NCBI GenBank assembly: GCA_013812775.1
Contig: JACCSX010000321.1
Location: 1-39,278 of the forward strand
Reading direction: 5' to 3'
Source: Tatlockia sp.
GTDB taxonomy: Bacteria > Pseudomonadota > Gammaproteobacteria > Legionellales > Legionellaceae
DNA: 39,278 nt
Under the pieces are notes generated by a model that had not been told where the DNA came from, did no database searches, and was given only the letters and a program-made list of their open reading frames with translations. Below are positions 8,490-17,165 of the stretch, in pieces. How positions within the stretch are numbered: the first letter of the stretch is position 1; each line of letters begins with the position of its first letter. Both the position numbers and the translations under genes were made by a program.

Positions 8490-10079
8490 ATGACTAAACA
8501 AGAATTTTCTACCTTCAAACCCCGCAGAGCACTCTTAAGTGTTTCTGATAAACGCGGCCTGCTAGAGCTGGCAAAAATACTGCACGACAATGGCGTTGAA
8601 TTGGTTGCAACTGGCAATACTGCCGCTTTACTTAGTCAAAACAAACTGCCAGTTACCGATGTCAGTGATTGTACAAAATTTCCTGAGATGCTGGATGGGC
8701 GAGTCAAAACCCTACACCCTGCTATTCATGCTGGCCTCCTGGCCCGTGACAGTGTAGAAGATGCCCAAACGCTTGCCGAGCATCAGATTAAACAAATCGA
8801 CTTGCTGGTGGTAAATTTATATCCATTTGAGCAAGTTATTTCTAACCTTGATTGTGATTTTCAAAAGGCCATTGAAAATATCGATATCGGCGGCCCAGCC
8901 ATGATTCGCTCTGCAGCAAAAAACCATGCTCGTGTCTTTGTTGTAGTAACACCCAATGATTATGTTTTATTAAGCCAATACGTTCAGACTCAGAAAGCGC
9001 CAATTAATTGGCGCTTTGAATTAGCGAAAAAAGCGTTTGCGCACACAGCGGCTTATGATGCTGCAATTTCCAATTACTTAGGAACTTTAAATAGCGACAA
9101 GTCGCCAAGCGGTTTTCCATCCACTTTAACCTGTCAATTTTCTAAGCTCTATGAATTGCGTTATGGTGAAAATCCGCATCAGCAAGCGGTATTTTATGGC
9201 GATAAAAATCCGCCGATGGGATCATTAGCAACCTCTGAATCAATCCAAGGCAAGCAATTATCTTACAACAATTTACTAGATGCTGACGCCGCCTTTGATT
9301 GCGTAAAATCATTTCCGCTTACTAGACCATCCTGCGTAATTGTCAAACATGGTAATCCCTGCGGCATCGCTATGAGTGATAACCTGCTTAATGCTTATCT
9401 ACGCGCATTCCAAACTGATCCGAGCTCAAGTTTTGGCGGGATTTTAGCCTTTAATCAGACCCTTGATGGTGATACAGCAAGCGCTATACTTGAAAATCAA
9501 TTCGCAGAAGTCATTATTGCCCCAACTATCAGCAAAGAAGCGAAAGCTATTTTGGCAAGCAAGCCAAATATTCGGGTTCTTTCTTCGGGACCGTGGACAG
9601 CCAACCAGGAATTTAAACTGGATATGCGTAGAGTTGATGGTGGTCTATTGGTTCAGGAACACGATGATTTTCTGGTAAACAGCAACGAATTTAAAATAGT
9701 TACCGAAAAAAAACCCACGCCACAAGAAATGGAAGATTTGGATTTTGCTTGGGCAGCGGTAAAACATCTAAAATCAAATGCCATAGTCTTTGCTAAAAAT
9801 TGCGCAACAATTGGCATGGGCGCAGGCCAGACAAGCCGTGTAATGAGTACGCGAATCGCATTGTGGCAGGCTGAACAAGCAAAATTCAGCATTCAGAATG
9901 CAGTTATGGCCTCTGACGCCTTTATTCCTTTTGCAGATAGTCTGGAATTAGCAGCGAAAGCCGGCATAAGCGCAGTCATTCAACCTGGCGGCTCCCTACG
10001 TGATAAAGAAATCATCGCAGCTGCAAATTCGGCGGGAATTGCGATGGTATTTACGGGTTACAGACATTTTAAGCATTAG
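8490..10079 (+). CDS. purH: Bifunctional AICAR transformylase / IMP cyclohydrolase
   Basis: A 529-residue enzyme catalysing the last two steps of purine synthesis: formyl transfer to AICAR, then ring closure to IMP. The N-terminal MGS-like IMP cyclohydrolase domain begins RRALLSVSDKRGLLELAK and contains DGRVKTLHPAIHAGLL. The C-terminal transformylase domain contains LRYGENPHQ, SYNNLLDADAA and the catalytic KHGNPCG. The upstream in-frame ATG at 8451 lies inside the palindromic repeat and would add a non-conserved 13-residue leader. The ATG at 8490 gives the usual family length and start. It is downstream of prmA and perhaps partly insulated from it by the palindrome. Confidence 0.95.
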   Translation: MTKQEFSTFKPRRALLSVSDKRGLLELAKILHDNGVELVATGNTAALLSQNKLPVTDVSDCTKFPEMLDGRVKTLHPAIHAGLLARDSVEDAQTLAEHQIKQIDLLVVNLYPFEQVISNLDCDFQKAIENIDIGGPAMIRSAAKNHARVFVVVTPNDYVLLSQYVQTQKAPINWRFELAKKAFAHTAAYDAAISNYLGTLNSDKSPSGFPSTLTCQFSKLYELRYGENPHQQAVFYGDKNPPMGSLATSESIQGKQLSYNNLLDADAAFDCVKSFPLTRPSCVIVKHGNPCGIAMSDNLLNAYLRAFQTDPSSSFGGILAFNQTLDGDTASAILENQFAEVIIAPTISKEAKAILASKPNIRVLSSGPWTANQEFKLDMRRVDGGLLVQEHDDFLVNSNEFKIVTEKKPTPQEMEDLDFAWAAVKHLKSNAIVFAKNCATIGMGAGQTSRVMSTRIALWQAEQAKFSIQNAVMASDAFIPFADSLELAAKAGISAVIQPGGSLRDKEIIAAANSAGIAMVFTGYRHFKH

Positions 10080-10103
10080 AAAATTCTCTGTATGGGACAT
10101 TGA

Positions 10104-10658
10104 TTAATATTTCAGGGCCTTGTAAATATCCACAAAGGTTGAAATCCTATCGATTCTAATTGGCACATGCAGACGACGCGCTATATCAGAGGTTGAAATA
10201 ATACCGCGGATAAAATGTTCTTCGCCATCAATGACGAGAAAATGCTGCCTGCCTTCATTTTTCAGTGTTTCAACAATATCTTTAATTTTTGCGCGATTCA
10301 GATCGTAAAATTCAATCGCTTTCAAACTCGATCTCGGCGTCATTACTTCGCTTACCAGGATTTCGGTGCGGCGCACATGGTTAGCGCGTGCTAGTACCTT
10401 TTCACCAATTAAATCCTCATAGGCAAGCGCTCCAACAAAATTTCCCTGTGCATTTAGAACCAGCTTCAATTTCACCTGAGTTTTTTTCATTAAATCTTCT
10501 GCTGTCACTATATCTATCGATTGATCAATTACTAAAGGTTCTATCTTTTTAAAATCAGTGAAAATATCTATGGCTGGAGAATCAAGGCTTAGATCTGTAT
10601 TTTCATCTGGGGTAGTAAGATGGTTAATTCCTTTAATCTCAAATGTTTTCAAAATCAT
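10104..10658 (-). CDS. CBS-domain protein
   Basis: A protein of about 184 residues made of two CBS repeats, which usually bind adenosine-containing ligands and act as energy or nucleotide sensors. The first repeat spans about residues 40-100 (PLVIDQ, then LKLVLNAQGNFVGALAYEDLIG). The second spans about 110-180 (VSEVMTPRSSLKAIEF, then HFLVIDGEEHFIRGIISTSDIARRL). There is no attached enzymatic or transport domain and no signal peptide. The ATG at 10,658 is preferred because AGAGG lies about ten bases upstream; a reading from 10,691 adds 11 residues. It is convergent with purH. The partner is unknown. Confidence 0.82.
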   Translation of the reverse strand: MILKTFEIKGINHLTTPDENTDLSLDSPAIDIFTDFKKIEPLVIDQSIDIVTAEDLMKKTQVKLKLVLNAQGNFVGALAYEDLIGEKVLARANHVRRTEILVSEVMTPRSSLKAIEFYDLNRAKIKDIVETLKNEGRQHFLVIDGEEHFIRGIISTSDIARRLHVPIRIDRISTFVDIYKALKY

Positions 10659-10863
10659 GATATTATTACCTCTTCTACTCATTACTGACATCTTTAGATC
10701 TGCTCGGGTTAAAGCAGAATCCCGAACATAATTTCATCCGGTCTTTATTAATTGTAGGTAATAAACCACGGAAAACAAACAGGATAGTTGTACCAACAAT
10801 TATACAACCCGATGGGACGACGATTTAAAAACGCTTGGCCCGTCAATCTGGAGAACCTTAATT

Positions 10864-11694
10864 GTGATAAATTTTAAACCACTTTTATACCTCTATTTAG
10901 TACTCTTTTCTTTATCATATCAACCACAAGCCCAGGCCCAGGCTCATAGCAACAACAAGCTAGCGAGCATCAAAATGACCATAGATAAAATTATTAATGA
11001 ACGCGGAAAAAAAACCATTTTTATTAAGTTAAGAGACTCTAATACCAATAAAGCAATCACACTCACTGATCTCACCGAAGTTCATACTCAAAAAATACAT
11101 TTGCTGGTTATTGATGACTCTTTAAGTGATTACAGTCATATTCATCCAGTTGCTAGCAATGAGCCCGGTCTTTATTATTTTTTCTGGCAGCCCCTTATAA
11201 AAAACGCAAACTATCGTATTTGGGCAGATTTGGTCCCTTTAAAAACTCATCAACAAGAATATGTAATTGCCGATTTATATAAGGCAAAATTAAGTTCAGC
11301 GAAAATTATTCCAAACACAGCTCTTCAATCCAATGTAGATGGCTATCTATTTAAATTATCCTTTGATCAACCCGAATTACAAAAAGGTATAGCAACCATG
11401 GGGAAAGTTGAGGTGAGTGATGCCCTGGGCAAACCGGTGTATGCCTTGGAACCTTTGATGGGAGCTTATGCGCACATTGTTGGATTTAGCGATAACTTTA
11501 GCAACGTAGTTCACATCCATCCGATGGGAATTGAACCTAAGAAAAACACTGATCGAGGCGGTCCGGAATTAGCCTTTCATATTGAACCGCAAAAAGCTGG
11601 ATTTATTAAATTATTTGCCCAGGTAAAAATTAAGGGTAAGGAATATTTTGCTCCTTTTGGGGTAGTGGTTCAGGATACGAAGAGCAAAGCGTAG
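10864..11694 (+). CDS. Exported protein with two His-x-His-Pro segments
   Basis: A 276-residue protein with an N-terminal hydrophobic segment (about residues 6-18) and an AQAQA-type cleavage region, so probably periplasmic or surface-exposed. It has an internal duplication: two beta-rich domains, each with a matching His motif, YSHIHP near residue 95 and VVHIHPMG near residue 220, preceded by KIHLLVIDD and AYAHIVGFS respectively. Paired HxHP motifs in an exported beta-sandwich suggest metal binding, copper being the obvious candidate, but that is inference. It starts at GTG, with GGAG about ten bases upstream. No metal transporter lies beside it. I do not recognise a named family with confidence. 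Confidence 0.75.
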   Translation: MINFKPLLYLYLVLFSLSYQPQAQAQAHSNNKLASIKMTIDKIINERGKKTIFIKLRDSNTNKAITLTDLTEVHTQKIHLLVIDDSLSDYSHIHPVASNEPGLYYFFWQPLIKNANYRIWADLVPLKTHQQEYVIADLYKAKLSSAKIIPNTALQSNVDGYLFKLSFDQPELQKGIATMGKVEVSDALGKPVYALEPLMGAYAHIVGFSDNFSNVVHIHPMGIEPKKNTDRGGPELAFHIEPQKAGFIKLFAQVKIKGKEYFAPFGVVVQDTKSKA

Positions 11695-12085
11695 ACCTTC
11701 TCTTATTTTGAAGTACTTATGCCTGGATTCCTCGGACAAGCCTGAGAGATCCACCTGAAATTAAGACGCCTACGTACCGCGCTTTATGCGCGGAACGTAG
11801 GGTATTAAGGATTGTTCATTCTAAAACTTTAAAGTTAGATGCAAATTTCCTGTGGAAGTCTCAGCGACAGCTGCGGAACGTGGAGATGGTAGAACTTACA
11901 GGATCCTACAATCTTTCCAGAGTTTCTTAGCAATCCAATAGCAGATAAACCGAGGACCAACCACAATAGATGCAGGAATAAAAAATTCCGATAAATTGGA
12001 TCAATCCATAAGTGAACAATTTAAATTGATCTACTAATGCATGTTAAGAAGCCTTAAAGGCCACAATATAGACCTTTAAAATAAA
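11695..12085. other. Intergenic region with palindromes, no gene seen
   Basis: This 391-base stretch between the exported His-motif protein and mdh has no convincing reading frame. Its left third holds two imperfect palindromes: a weak one around 11,725-11,755 (GGAT..CTC / GAG..ATCC) and a strong one at 11,769-11,801, listed separately. The remainder is ordinary AT-rich sequence downstream of mdh. I see no clear terminator for mdh. Confidence 0.6.
11769..11801. repeat. Strong hairpin / REP-like palindrome
   Basis: CCTACGT (11,769-11,775) pairs with ACGTAGG (11,795-11,801), and CCGCGC pairs with GCGCGG inside it. A single A-A mismatch separates the two, and the loop is TTTAT. The GC-rich 13-bp stem contrasts with the AT-rich surroundings. 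It has no T-run, so it is not a standard terminator; a dispersed palindromic repeat or transcript-end stabiliser is more likely. Confidence 0.65.
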
Positions 12086-13078
12086 TTAATCGCCTAACAA
12101 GCCCATCTCTTTTACAGCATCCCGCTCATGCCGCAACTCATCTAAGGTCAGGATGAATTTTTCGCTGCTGTAATCATTGAATTTCAGATCCTCAATCACA
12201 CGAAGTTCATTATGTTCTCGACGGCAAGGGAAGGAGAAAATTAATCCCTCATCGACACCATATTGACCATCAGAGCTAAGGCACATAGAGAATGATTCCA
12301 TTGCCGGCGTGTCAGTTGTCAGATTATTAACACCATGAATGATTGCATTTGCCGCAGAAGCTGCAGAAGACATACCACGTGCTTTAAGAATTGCAGCACC
12401 TCGTTGTTGAATAATTGAAACAAAATCATTCTTTAACCAAGCTTCATCATCAATTACTGTTGCTGCTGAGAAACCATTGATTTTTGCATTGTAAAAATCA
12501 GGATATTGGGTTGCAGAATGGTTACCCCAGATTGTCATCTGACTCACTTGGGTGATATCAACGCCTGCTTTTTTTGCAAGTTGGGTACGTGCACGCAACT
12601 CATCCAAGGTGGTCATTGCGTAAAAACGATCATTAGGTACATCTTTCGCATTGTTCATCGCAATCAGGCAATTGGTATTGCAAGGATTACCAACAACAAA
12701 AACACGCACATCATCAGCCGCATTATCAGAGATAGCTTTCCCTTGTTTAGTGAAAATTCCACCATTTATTTTCAATAAATCAGAACGCTCCATTCCCTGT
12801 TTACGTGGTACAGAACCTACTAACAAGGCCCAGTTAACTCGATCCATTGCTTGATTAACATCAGAGGTACAAATAATCTTTTTCAATAAAGGAAAAGCAC
12901 AATCATCAAGCTCCATAGCAACACCCTCAAGAGAAGGTAAAGCCTGTTCCAATTCCAATAATTGCAATTCAACATCGGTGTGAGGGCCAAACATTTGGCC
13001 TGAGGCTATCCTAAACAACAGGGCATAACCAATTTGTCCGGCAGCACCCGTCACAGCTACTCTTACTAATTTATTCAT
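12086..13078 (-). CDS. mdh: Malate dehydrogenase
   Basis: A 330-residue NAD-dependent malate dehydrogenase (malate to oxaloacetate, TCA cycle) of the cytosolic/type 2 class. The N-terminal Rossmann motif [16 protein letters not shown], the substrate-binding Arg region ([13 protein letters not shown]), [16 protein letters not shown] and the active-site [13 protein letters not shown] with catalytic His are all present. The length matches the class. The start has GAGGAAAG just upstream of the ATG. An intrinsic-terminator-like hairpin lies in the 5' leader, about 34 bases before the start codon. The gene diverges from hemW across 243 bases. Confidence 0.95.
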   Translation of the reverse strand: MNKLVRVAVTGAAGQIGYALLFRIASGQMFGPHTDVELQLLELEQALPSLEGVAMELDDCAFPLLKKIICTSDVNQAMDRVNWALLVGSVPRKQGMERSDLLKINGGIFTKQGKAISDNAADDVRVFVVGNPCNTNCLIAMNNAKDVPNDRFYAMTTLDELRARTQLAKKAGVDITQVSQMTIWGNHSATQYPDFYNAKINGFSAATVIDDEAWLKNDFVSIIQQRGAAILKARGMSSAASAANAIIHGVNNLTTDTPAMESFSMCLSSDGQYGVDEGLIFSFPCRREHNELRVIEDLKFNDYSSEKFILTLDELRHERDAVKEMGLLGD

Positions 13079-13111
13079 TATTTACTTTCCTCTTTTAACC
13101 ATTTTTTTACT

Positions 13112-13135
13112 AAAAAAAGCGCAGCAACACTGCGC
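13112..13135 (-). terminator. Terminator-like hairpin in the mdh leader
   Basis: Read on the minus strand, GCGCAG, a five-base loop and CTGCGC are followed at once by seven T residues: a textbook intrinsic terminator shape. It lies between the divergent hemW start and the mdh start, so no upstream minus-strand gene needs it. It may attenuate mdh transcription, or be left over from an earlier arrangement. Confidence 0.6.
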
Positions 13136-13321
13136 GCTTCAGAAAAATCAGGGCGTACTAAAAGCTACGTTAAAAGCAGCTCGATAGTAAACAACCTTGA
13201 TTTTGCAATGACTATTCTTTTGCTACAAACCGGTTTTTTACGCACCATGGCAAATTACTCAATAGCGAAGCTATTTATGATACTATTGCCCTCTTGAACA
13301 AGCTAGCCTGATTATAAAACA

Positions 13322-14452
13322 ATGTTGCCCACTTCTTTATATATTCATATCCCCTGGTGCATTCGTAAATGCCCTTACTGCGATTTCAACTCGCATAAAA
13401 GTCCGGAATCTTTACCGGAAGAGAACTATATCAAAGCTTTAGTGGCAGATTTCGAAGCCGATTTACTTTATTTTCCTGCCCGCGAAATTAAAACCATTTT
13501 TATTGGCGGCGGCACTCCCAGTTTATTTTCAGCCAAGGCTTATAAATCGTTATTTGCTCAATTGCAACAATTGGTGCCCTTCGCAGATAAGATTGAAATC
13601 ACTTTGGAAGCGAACCCAGGCACAGTTGAACAACAGCGCTTTGATGATTACCGTCAGTTAGGAATTAACCGATTATCCTTAGGAATCCAAAGCTTTAATT
13701 CCGAGCATTTAAAAACCCTGGGCCGCATTCATGATGACATCCAAGCGCATCAGGCAATTACAACTGCAAGGCAGGCCGGTTTTGATAATATTAATATCGA
13801 TATCATGCACAGCCTGCCAGGACAGTCACCAGCACAGGGGTTGGAAGATTTAAATAAAGCGCTGGCCTATCAGCCAGAACACCTATCCTGGTATCAATTA
13901 ACTATCGAACCCAATACTGTTTTTTATAAGCAACAACCAACCTTACCTAATGAAGATGATAGCTGCCTGTTAGAAGAGCAAGGATTAGCAATACTGGCTG
14001 AAAAGGGTTATCAACGCTATGAAATTTCGGCTTTTTGCAAGGCTGACAAACCAGCCCAACACAACTTGAATTATTGGCTCTTTGGTGATTACTACGGCAT
14101 TGGCGCAGGCGCCCATGGCAAAATAACCTGCTCGGATAAGGTTTACCGTACTCGTAAACAACGCCAGCCCGCTGATTATTTGAATCCTGATAAAGCATTT
14201 TTGGCAGCGAAAGAGCCAGTCTCGAGCAATTCTTTATTATTTGAATTCATGTTAAATGCCAGTCGCCTGGAACAAATAATTGCCAATGACTTATTTCAAG
14301 AACGCACCGGTCTTTCCTTTGCAATGCTTAAACCCTTATTATCCAAAGCTGCGGATCTGGGATTGATTAAAATGAATGAGTCATCCTGGCAAATCACAGC
14401 GATGGGCCGGCGGTACACTAATAATTTACAAGCAATGTTTCTAGTCGATTAA
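13322..14452 (+). CDS. hemW: HemW, heme chaperone (radical SAM, HemN-like)
   Basis: A 376-residue radical SAM protein. The iron-sulfur motif CxxxCxxC is at residues 13-20 (CIRKCPYC), followed by FIGGGTPSLF, TLEANPGT and GINRLSLGIQS as in the HemN/HemW family. HemW proteins bind heme and are thought to deliver it to respiratory enzymes; the shorter length, and the absence of the N-terminal extension and extra cysteine of true HemN, favour HemW over the coproporphyrinogen oxidase. The C-terminal winged-helix region is present. PlsY follows on the same strand about 80 bases downstream. Confidence 0.9.
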   Translation: MLPTSLYIHIPWCIRKCPYCDFNSHKSPESLPEENYIKALVADFEADLLYFPAREIKTIFIGGGTPSLFSAKAYKSLFAQLQQLVPFADKIEITLEANPGTVEQQRFDDYRQLGINRLSLGIQSFNSEHLKTLGRIHDDIQAHQAITTARQAGFDNINIDIMHSLPGQSPAQGLEDLNKALAYQPEHLSWYQLTIEPNTVFYKQQPTLPNEDDSCLLEEQGLAILAEKGYQRYEISAFCKADKPAQHNLNYWLFGDYYGIGAGAHGKITCSDKVYRTRKQRQPADYLNPDKAFLAAKEPVSSNSLLFEFMLNASRLEQIIANDLFQERTGLSFAMLKPLLSKAADLGLIKMNESSWQITAMGRRYTNNLQAMFLVD

Positions 14453-14530
14453 GCGAATAAGATCTCTTTGAGCTTCACAACTAACCTGCTTTCCTTAATA
14501 ATAGAGAATATTCTTGCGTGGAGGCATATG

Positions 14531-15262
14531 ATGACAGCTCTTTTATTCATTTTTGTTGTGGTCATTGGTTATTTATTAGGTTCAATATGTTCTGCTGTTG
14601 TTGTCAGTCGCCTTTTTTCTCTTCCTGACCCACGTGTTGAAGGTTCACAAAATCCAGGGGCTACGAATGTCCTGCGCTTGGCTGGTAAAAAATATGCAGT
14701 CATCGTTTTGATAGGCGATATGCTAAAAGGTTTAATTCCAGTCGTACTTGCAAAGGCACTGGGTGCTGGGCCCGTTATCGCCGCTTTTACTGGCCTTGCA
14801 GCCGTTATGGGACATATGTACCCGATTTTCTTTGGTTTTCGTGGTGGGAAAGGGGTTGCAACGGCTATAGGCGCGCTTTTAGGTTTAGATATCATCCTGG
14901 GAGTGATGGTGATAGTGAGCTGGTTACTAATAGCAAACTTTACTCGCTACGCTTCCTTGGCATCACTAATTTCAATTGGTCTATCCCCAATCTATTCGCT
15001 ATTTATCTTCAATAAACTGGAAGTTTTAACTCCGCTTTTCTTTATTGCATTATTTGTGCTTTACCAACATAGGAATAATGTCACTCGCCTCATTGATGGT
15101 GAAGAACCCAAACTTAGATTTAGTAAAAGTCTTAATGAAGAAATGAGTGCCGTCCTTAATGAAACCTCAGAGGAAGAACAAATCCAGGCTGAAGAAATTA
15201 ATGAACCAGCCGATACCCCAACAAAGACGCCGAAGAGACGTAAAAAAACGCCTAAGATTTAG
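14531..15262 (+). CDS. plsY: Glycerol-3-phosphate acyltransferase PlsY
   Basis: An inner-membrane enzyme of about 243 residues that transfers acyl from acyl-phosphate to glycerol-3-phosphate, the first step of phospholipid synthesis. PlsY signatures are GYLLGSICSAVVVSRL, GSQNPGATNVLR, GHMYPIFFGFRGGKGVAT and a later short loop, with about five membrane segments. The start at 14,531 has GGAGG six bases upstream; a longer frame from 14,468 adds about 21 residues. Unusually, the last ~50 residues after the final membrane segment form a charged tail, acidic first and then Lys/Arg-rich (ending PKRRKKTPKI). It faces the tail of the convergent tsaD gene. Confidence 0.9.
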   Translation: MTALLFIFVVVIGYLLGSICSAVVVSRLFSLPDPRVEGSQNPGATNVLRLAGKKYAVIVLIGDMLKGLIPVVLAKALGAGPVIAAFTGLAAVMGHMYPIFFGFRGGKGVATAIGALLGLDIILGVMVIVSWLLIANFTRYASLASLISIGLSPIYSLFIFNKLEVLTPLFFIALFVLYQHRNNVTRLIDGEEPKLRFSKSLNEEMSAVLNETSEEEQIQAEEINEPADTPTKTPKRRKKTPKI

Positions 15263-15320
15263 AGGGTTGTATGCATTTCGTGAGGTTTAGGCGCCAGCAT
15301 AGTAAAAATTTCAACAGCCC

Positions 15321-16334
15321 CTAATCTGCCAAGGGCCAACGAGCTTTTACCTCAATAGACAAGCTGCTATCCTTCTGTCCTTGCATCAACCGCAGATAAC
15401 CTGCATAAGCAACCATCGCACCGTTGTCAGTACAGTATTCTGGTCTTGGAAAATAAGCTTCTCCCTTTATATCCTGCATTAAAGTTGTCAATAAACCACG
15501 CAACTTGCGGTTGGCACCTACTCCTCCGGCAACAACCAAGCGCTGATTTCCAGTCTGTTTTAAAGCACGTTTGCATTTAATTAATAAGGTATCAACAACT
15601 GCTTGCTGGAAACTCTGGGCGATGGCTATTTTTGCGTTTTCATCCTTGGCACTATTGTTCCAGGTAATAAGCGCATGTGTTTTAAGACCGCTAAAACTAA
15701 AATCCAAACCCGGTCTATCAGTCATCGGGCGTGGAAAAGGCGCTAATTCATCTGCCTCTGCAAAATGATTTTCTGCAAGCTCAGCAAGAATGGCACCTCC
15801 AGGATAAGGTAAACCCATTAATTTTGCTGTTTTATCAAAGGCCTCACCTACCGCATCGTCTAAGGTATCCCCAAGCAAAGTATAAGCACCCAAGGCATTC
15901 GCCTCAATCAACTGGGTGTGTCCGCCTGATACCAATAAAACTAGAAAAGGAAAATCAAGTTGCGGGGAATCGAGTTTGGCAGCTAGCAAATGTGCTTCCA
16001 AATGATGAATTGCCAAGGCCGGCTTATTGAGTCCTAAGGCCAAACTTTTGGCAAAACAAGCTCCGGTCAATAAGGCACCTATCAAGCCAGGTCCTGCAGT
16101 ATAGGCAATCGCATCGATGTCTGTCTTCTTAAGGTTGGCTTGCTGCAAAGCCTCATCCATCAAGGGAACTAAATACTTTACATGATCCCGCGAAGCCAGC
16201 TCTGGTACTACTCCACCATATCGTCGATGTAAGGCCACTTGTGAATGAAGAGCATGGGCCACTATCCCCTTTTCAGAATCATAGATTGCAATCCCGGTTT
16301 CATCGCAGGAGGACTCAATTCCTAAAACACGCAT
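15321..16334 (-). CDS. tsaD: tRNA N6-adenosine threonylcarbamoyltransferase
   Basis: A 337-residue ASKHA-fold protein that, with TsaB and TsaE, transfers the threonylcarbamoyl group to A37 of tRNAs. It begins with the family signature [15 protein letters not shown]. The metal-binding [10 protein letters not shown] is near residue 112, followed by VSGGHTQL and [10 protein letters not shown]. The length is standard. It works in the same pathway as the Sua5 enzyme encoded at 4,171-5,127. It diverges from rpsU, the standard gammaproteobacterial arrangement. Confidence 0.95.
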   Translation of the reverse strand: MRVLGIESSCDETGIAIYDSEKGIVAHALHSQVALHRRYGGVVPELASRDHVKYLVPLMDEALQQANLKKTDIDAIAYTAGPGLIGALLTGACFAKSLALGLNKPALAIHHLEAHLLAAKLDSPQLDFPFLVLLVSGGHTQLIEANALGAYTLLGDTLDDAVGEAFDKTAKLMGLPYPGGAILAELAENHFAEADELAPFPRPMTDRPGLDFSFSGLKTHALITWNNSAKDENAKIAIAQSFQQAVVDTLLIKCKRALKQTGNQRLVVAGGVGANRKLRGLLTTLMQDIKGEAYFPRPEYCTDNGAMVAYAGYLRLMQGQKDSSLSIEVKARWPLAD

Positions 16335-16417
16335 CGATTTCTCAACCCTTTATTTACAAATTCTGCGAATTATAACCCTAAAAATGACAAATAAATTGAC
16401 CTGCTCTGTAAATAAAC

Positions 16418-16446
16418 TTGACGACAGCTCTATCTGCAACTAGAAT
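16418..16446 (+). promoter_or_regulatory. Sigma-70 promoter of rpsU
   Basis: TTGACG at 16,418-16,423 and TAGAAT at 16,441-16,446 are separated by exactly 17 bases, a near-consensus sigma-70 promoter reading towards rpsU. The predicted start of transcription is about 16,453, giving a leader of roughly 33 bases that includes the AGAGGAAAC ribosome site. Confidence 0.75.
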
Positions 16447-16485
16447 TGCCAACCTATTGTGTTCAATTAAAACAGAGGAAACTTA

Positions 16486-16719
16486 ATGCCTACCGTTCGT
16501 GTGAAAGAAGGCGAAAACCCTGAATACGCACTACGCCGTTTCAAACGCTCCTGTGAAAAAGCAGGAATCTTGACTGAATTACGTCGTCGCGAGTTTTATG
16601 AAAAGCCTACTGCAGAGCGCAAGCGCAAGCAAGCAGCCGCAGTTAAACGTCATCTTAAAAAGATTTCTCGTGATACCTCTAGCCGTCGTACTCTTAAGCA
16701 CAGACGCAAAACATCATGA
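16486..16719 (+). CDS. rpsU: 30S ribosomal protein S21
   Basis: A 77-residue, highly basic small-subunit protein. It opens with [26 protein letters not shown], a form typical of gammaproteobacterial S21, and ends in a Lys/Arg-rich tail. S21 helps initiation on mRNAs with weak anti-Shine-Dalgarno contact. AGAGGAAAC lies before the ATG. The stop codon overlaps the yqeY start in an ATGA arrangement, so translation of the two genes is coupled. It leads the macromolecular-synthesis operon rpsU-yqeY-dnaG-rpoD. Confidence 0.96.
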   Translation: MPTVRVKEGENPEYALRRFKRSCEKAGILTELRRREFYEKPTAERKRKQAAAVKRHLKKISRDTSSRRTLKHRRKTS

Positions 16720-17159
16720 CGATAAAAGACTGCATCACTAGTGATTTAAAAGACGCTATGCGTGCCAGAGACCAAAAAAAACTGGACGCACTGCGCTTAA
16801 TTACAGCTGCAGTCAAACAAATTGAAGTTGATGAACGTATTGAAATAGATGAAGAGCGCATGCTTGTCATTCTTGATAAGCTAACAAAACAGCGCAAAGA
16901 ATCAATTAGTCAATTTCAAGCCGCTGGACGTGTTGATTTAGTGGCTCAAGAGCAATTTGAGTTAGATATCATTAATCACTATTTACCTGAACCTTTATCA
17001 GATGCAGAGGTTGAAGCCCATATTAGCAAAGCAATTGCTGAAGTTGGCGCAACAAAGATGAGCGATATGGGTAAAGTTATGGCAATACTCAAGCCACAAC
17101 TTCAAGGTAGAGCCGATATGAGCAAAGTCAGCGCACTGATCAAGGCTAAATTGAGTTAA
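16716..17159 (+). CDS. yqeY: GatB/YqeY domain protein
   Basis: A 147-residue protein of the YqeY family, related to the tail domain of the GatB subunit of tRNA amidotransferase. Typical features are the helical N-terminus ([25 protein letters not shown]), [10 protein letters not shown] and the C-terminal [28 protein letters not shown]. The function is not established; tRNA binding is suspected from the domain. It overlaps rpsU by four bases and is followed six bases later by dnaG, in the usual position within this operon. Confidence 0.92.
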   Translation: MTIKDCITSDLKDAMRARDQKKLDALRLITAAVKQIEVDERIEIDEERMLVILDKLTKQRKESISQFQAAGRVDLVAQEQFELDIINHYLPEPLSDAEVEAHISKAIAEVGATKMSDMGKVMAILKPQLQGRADMSKVSALIKAKLS

Positions 17160-17165
17160 ACTTAA

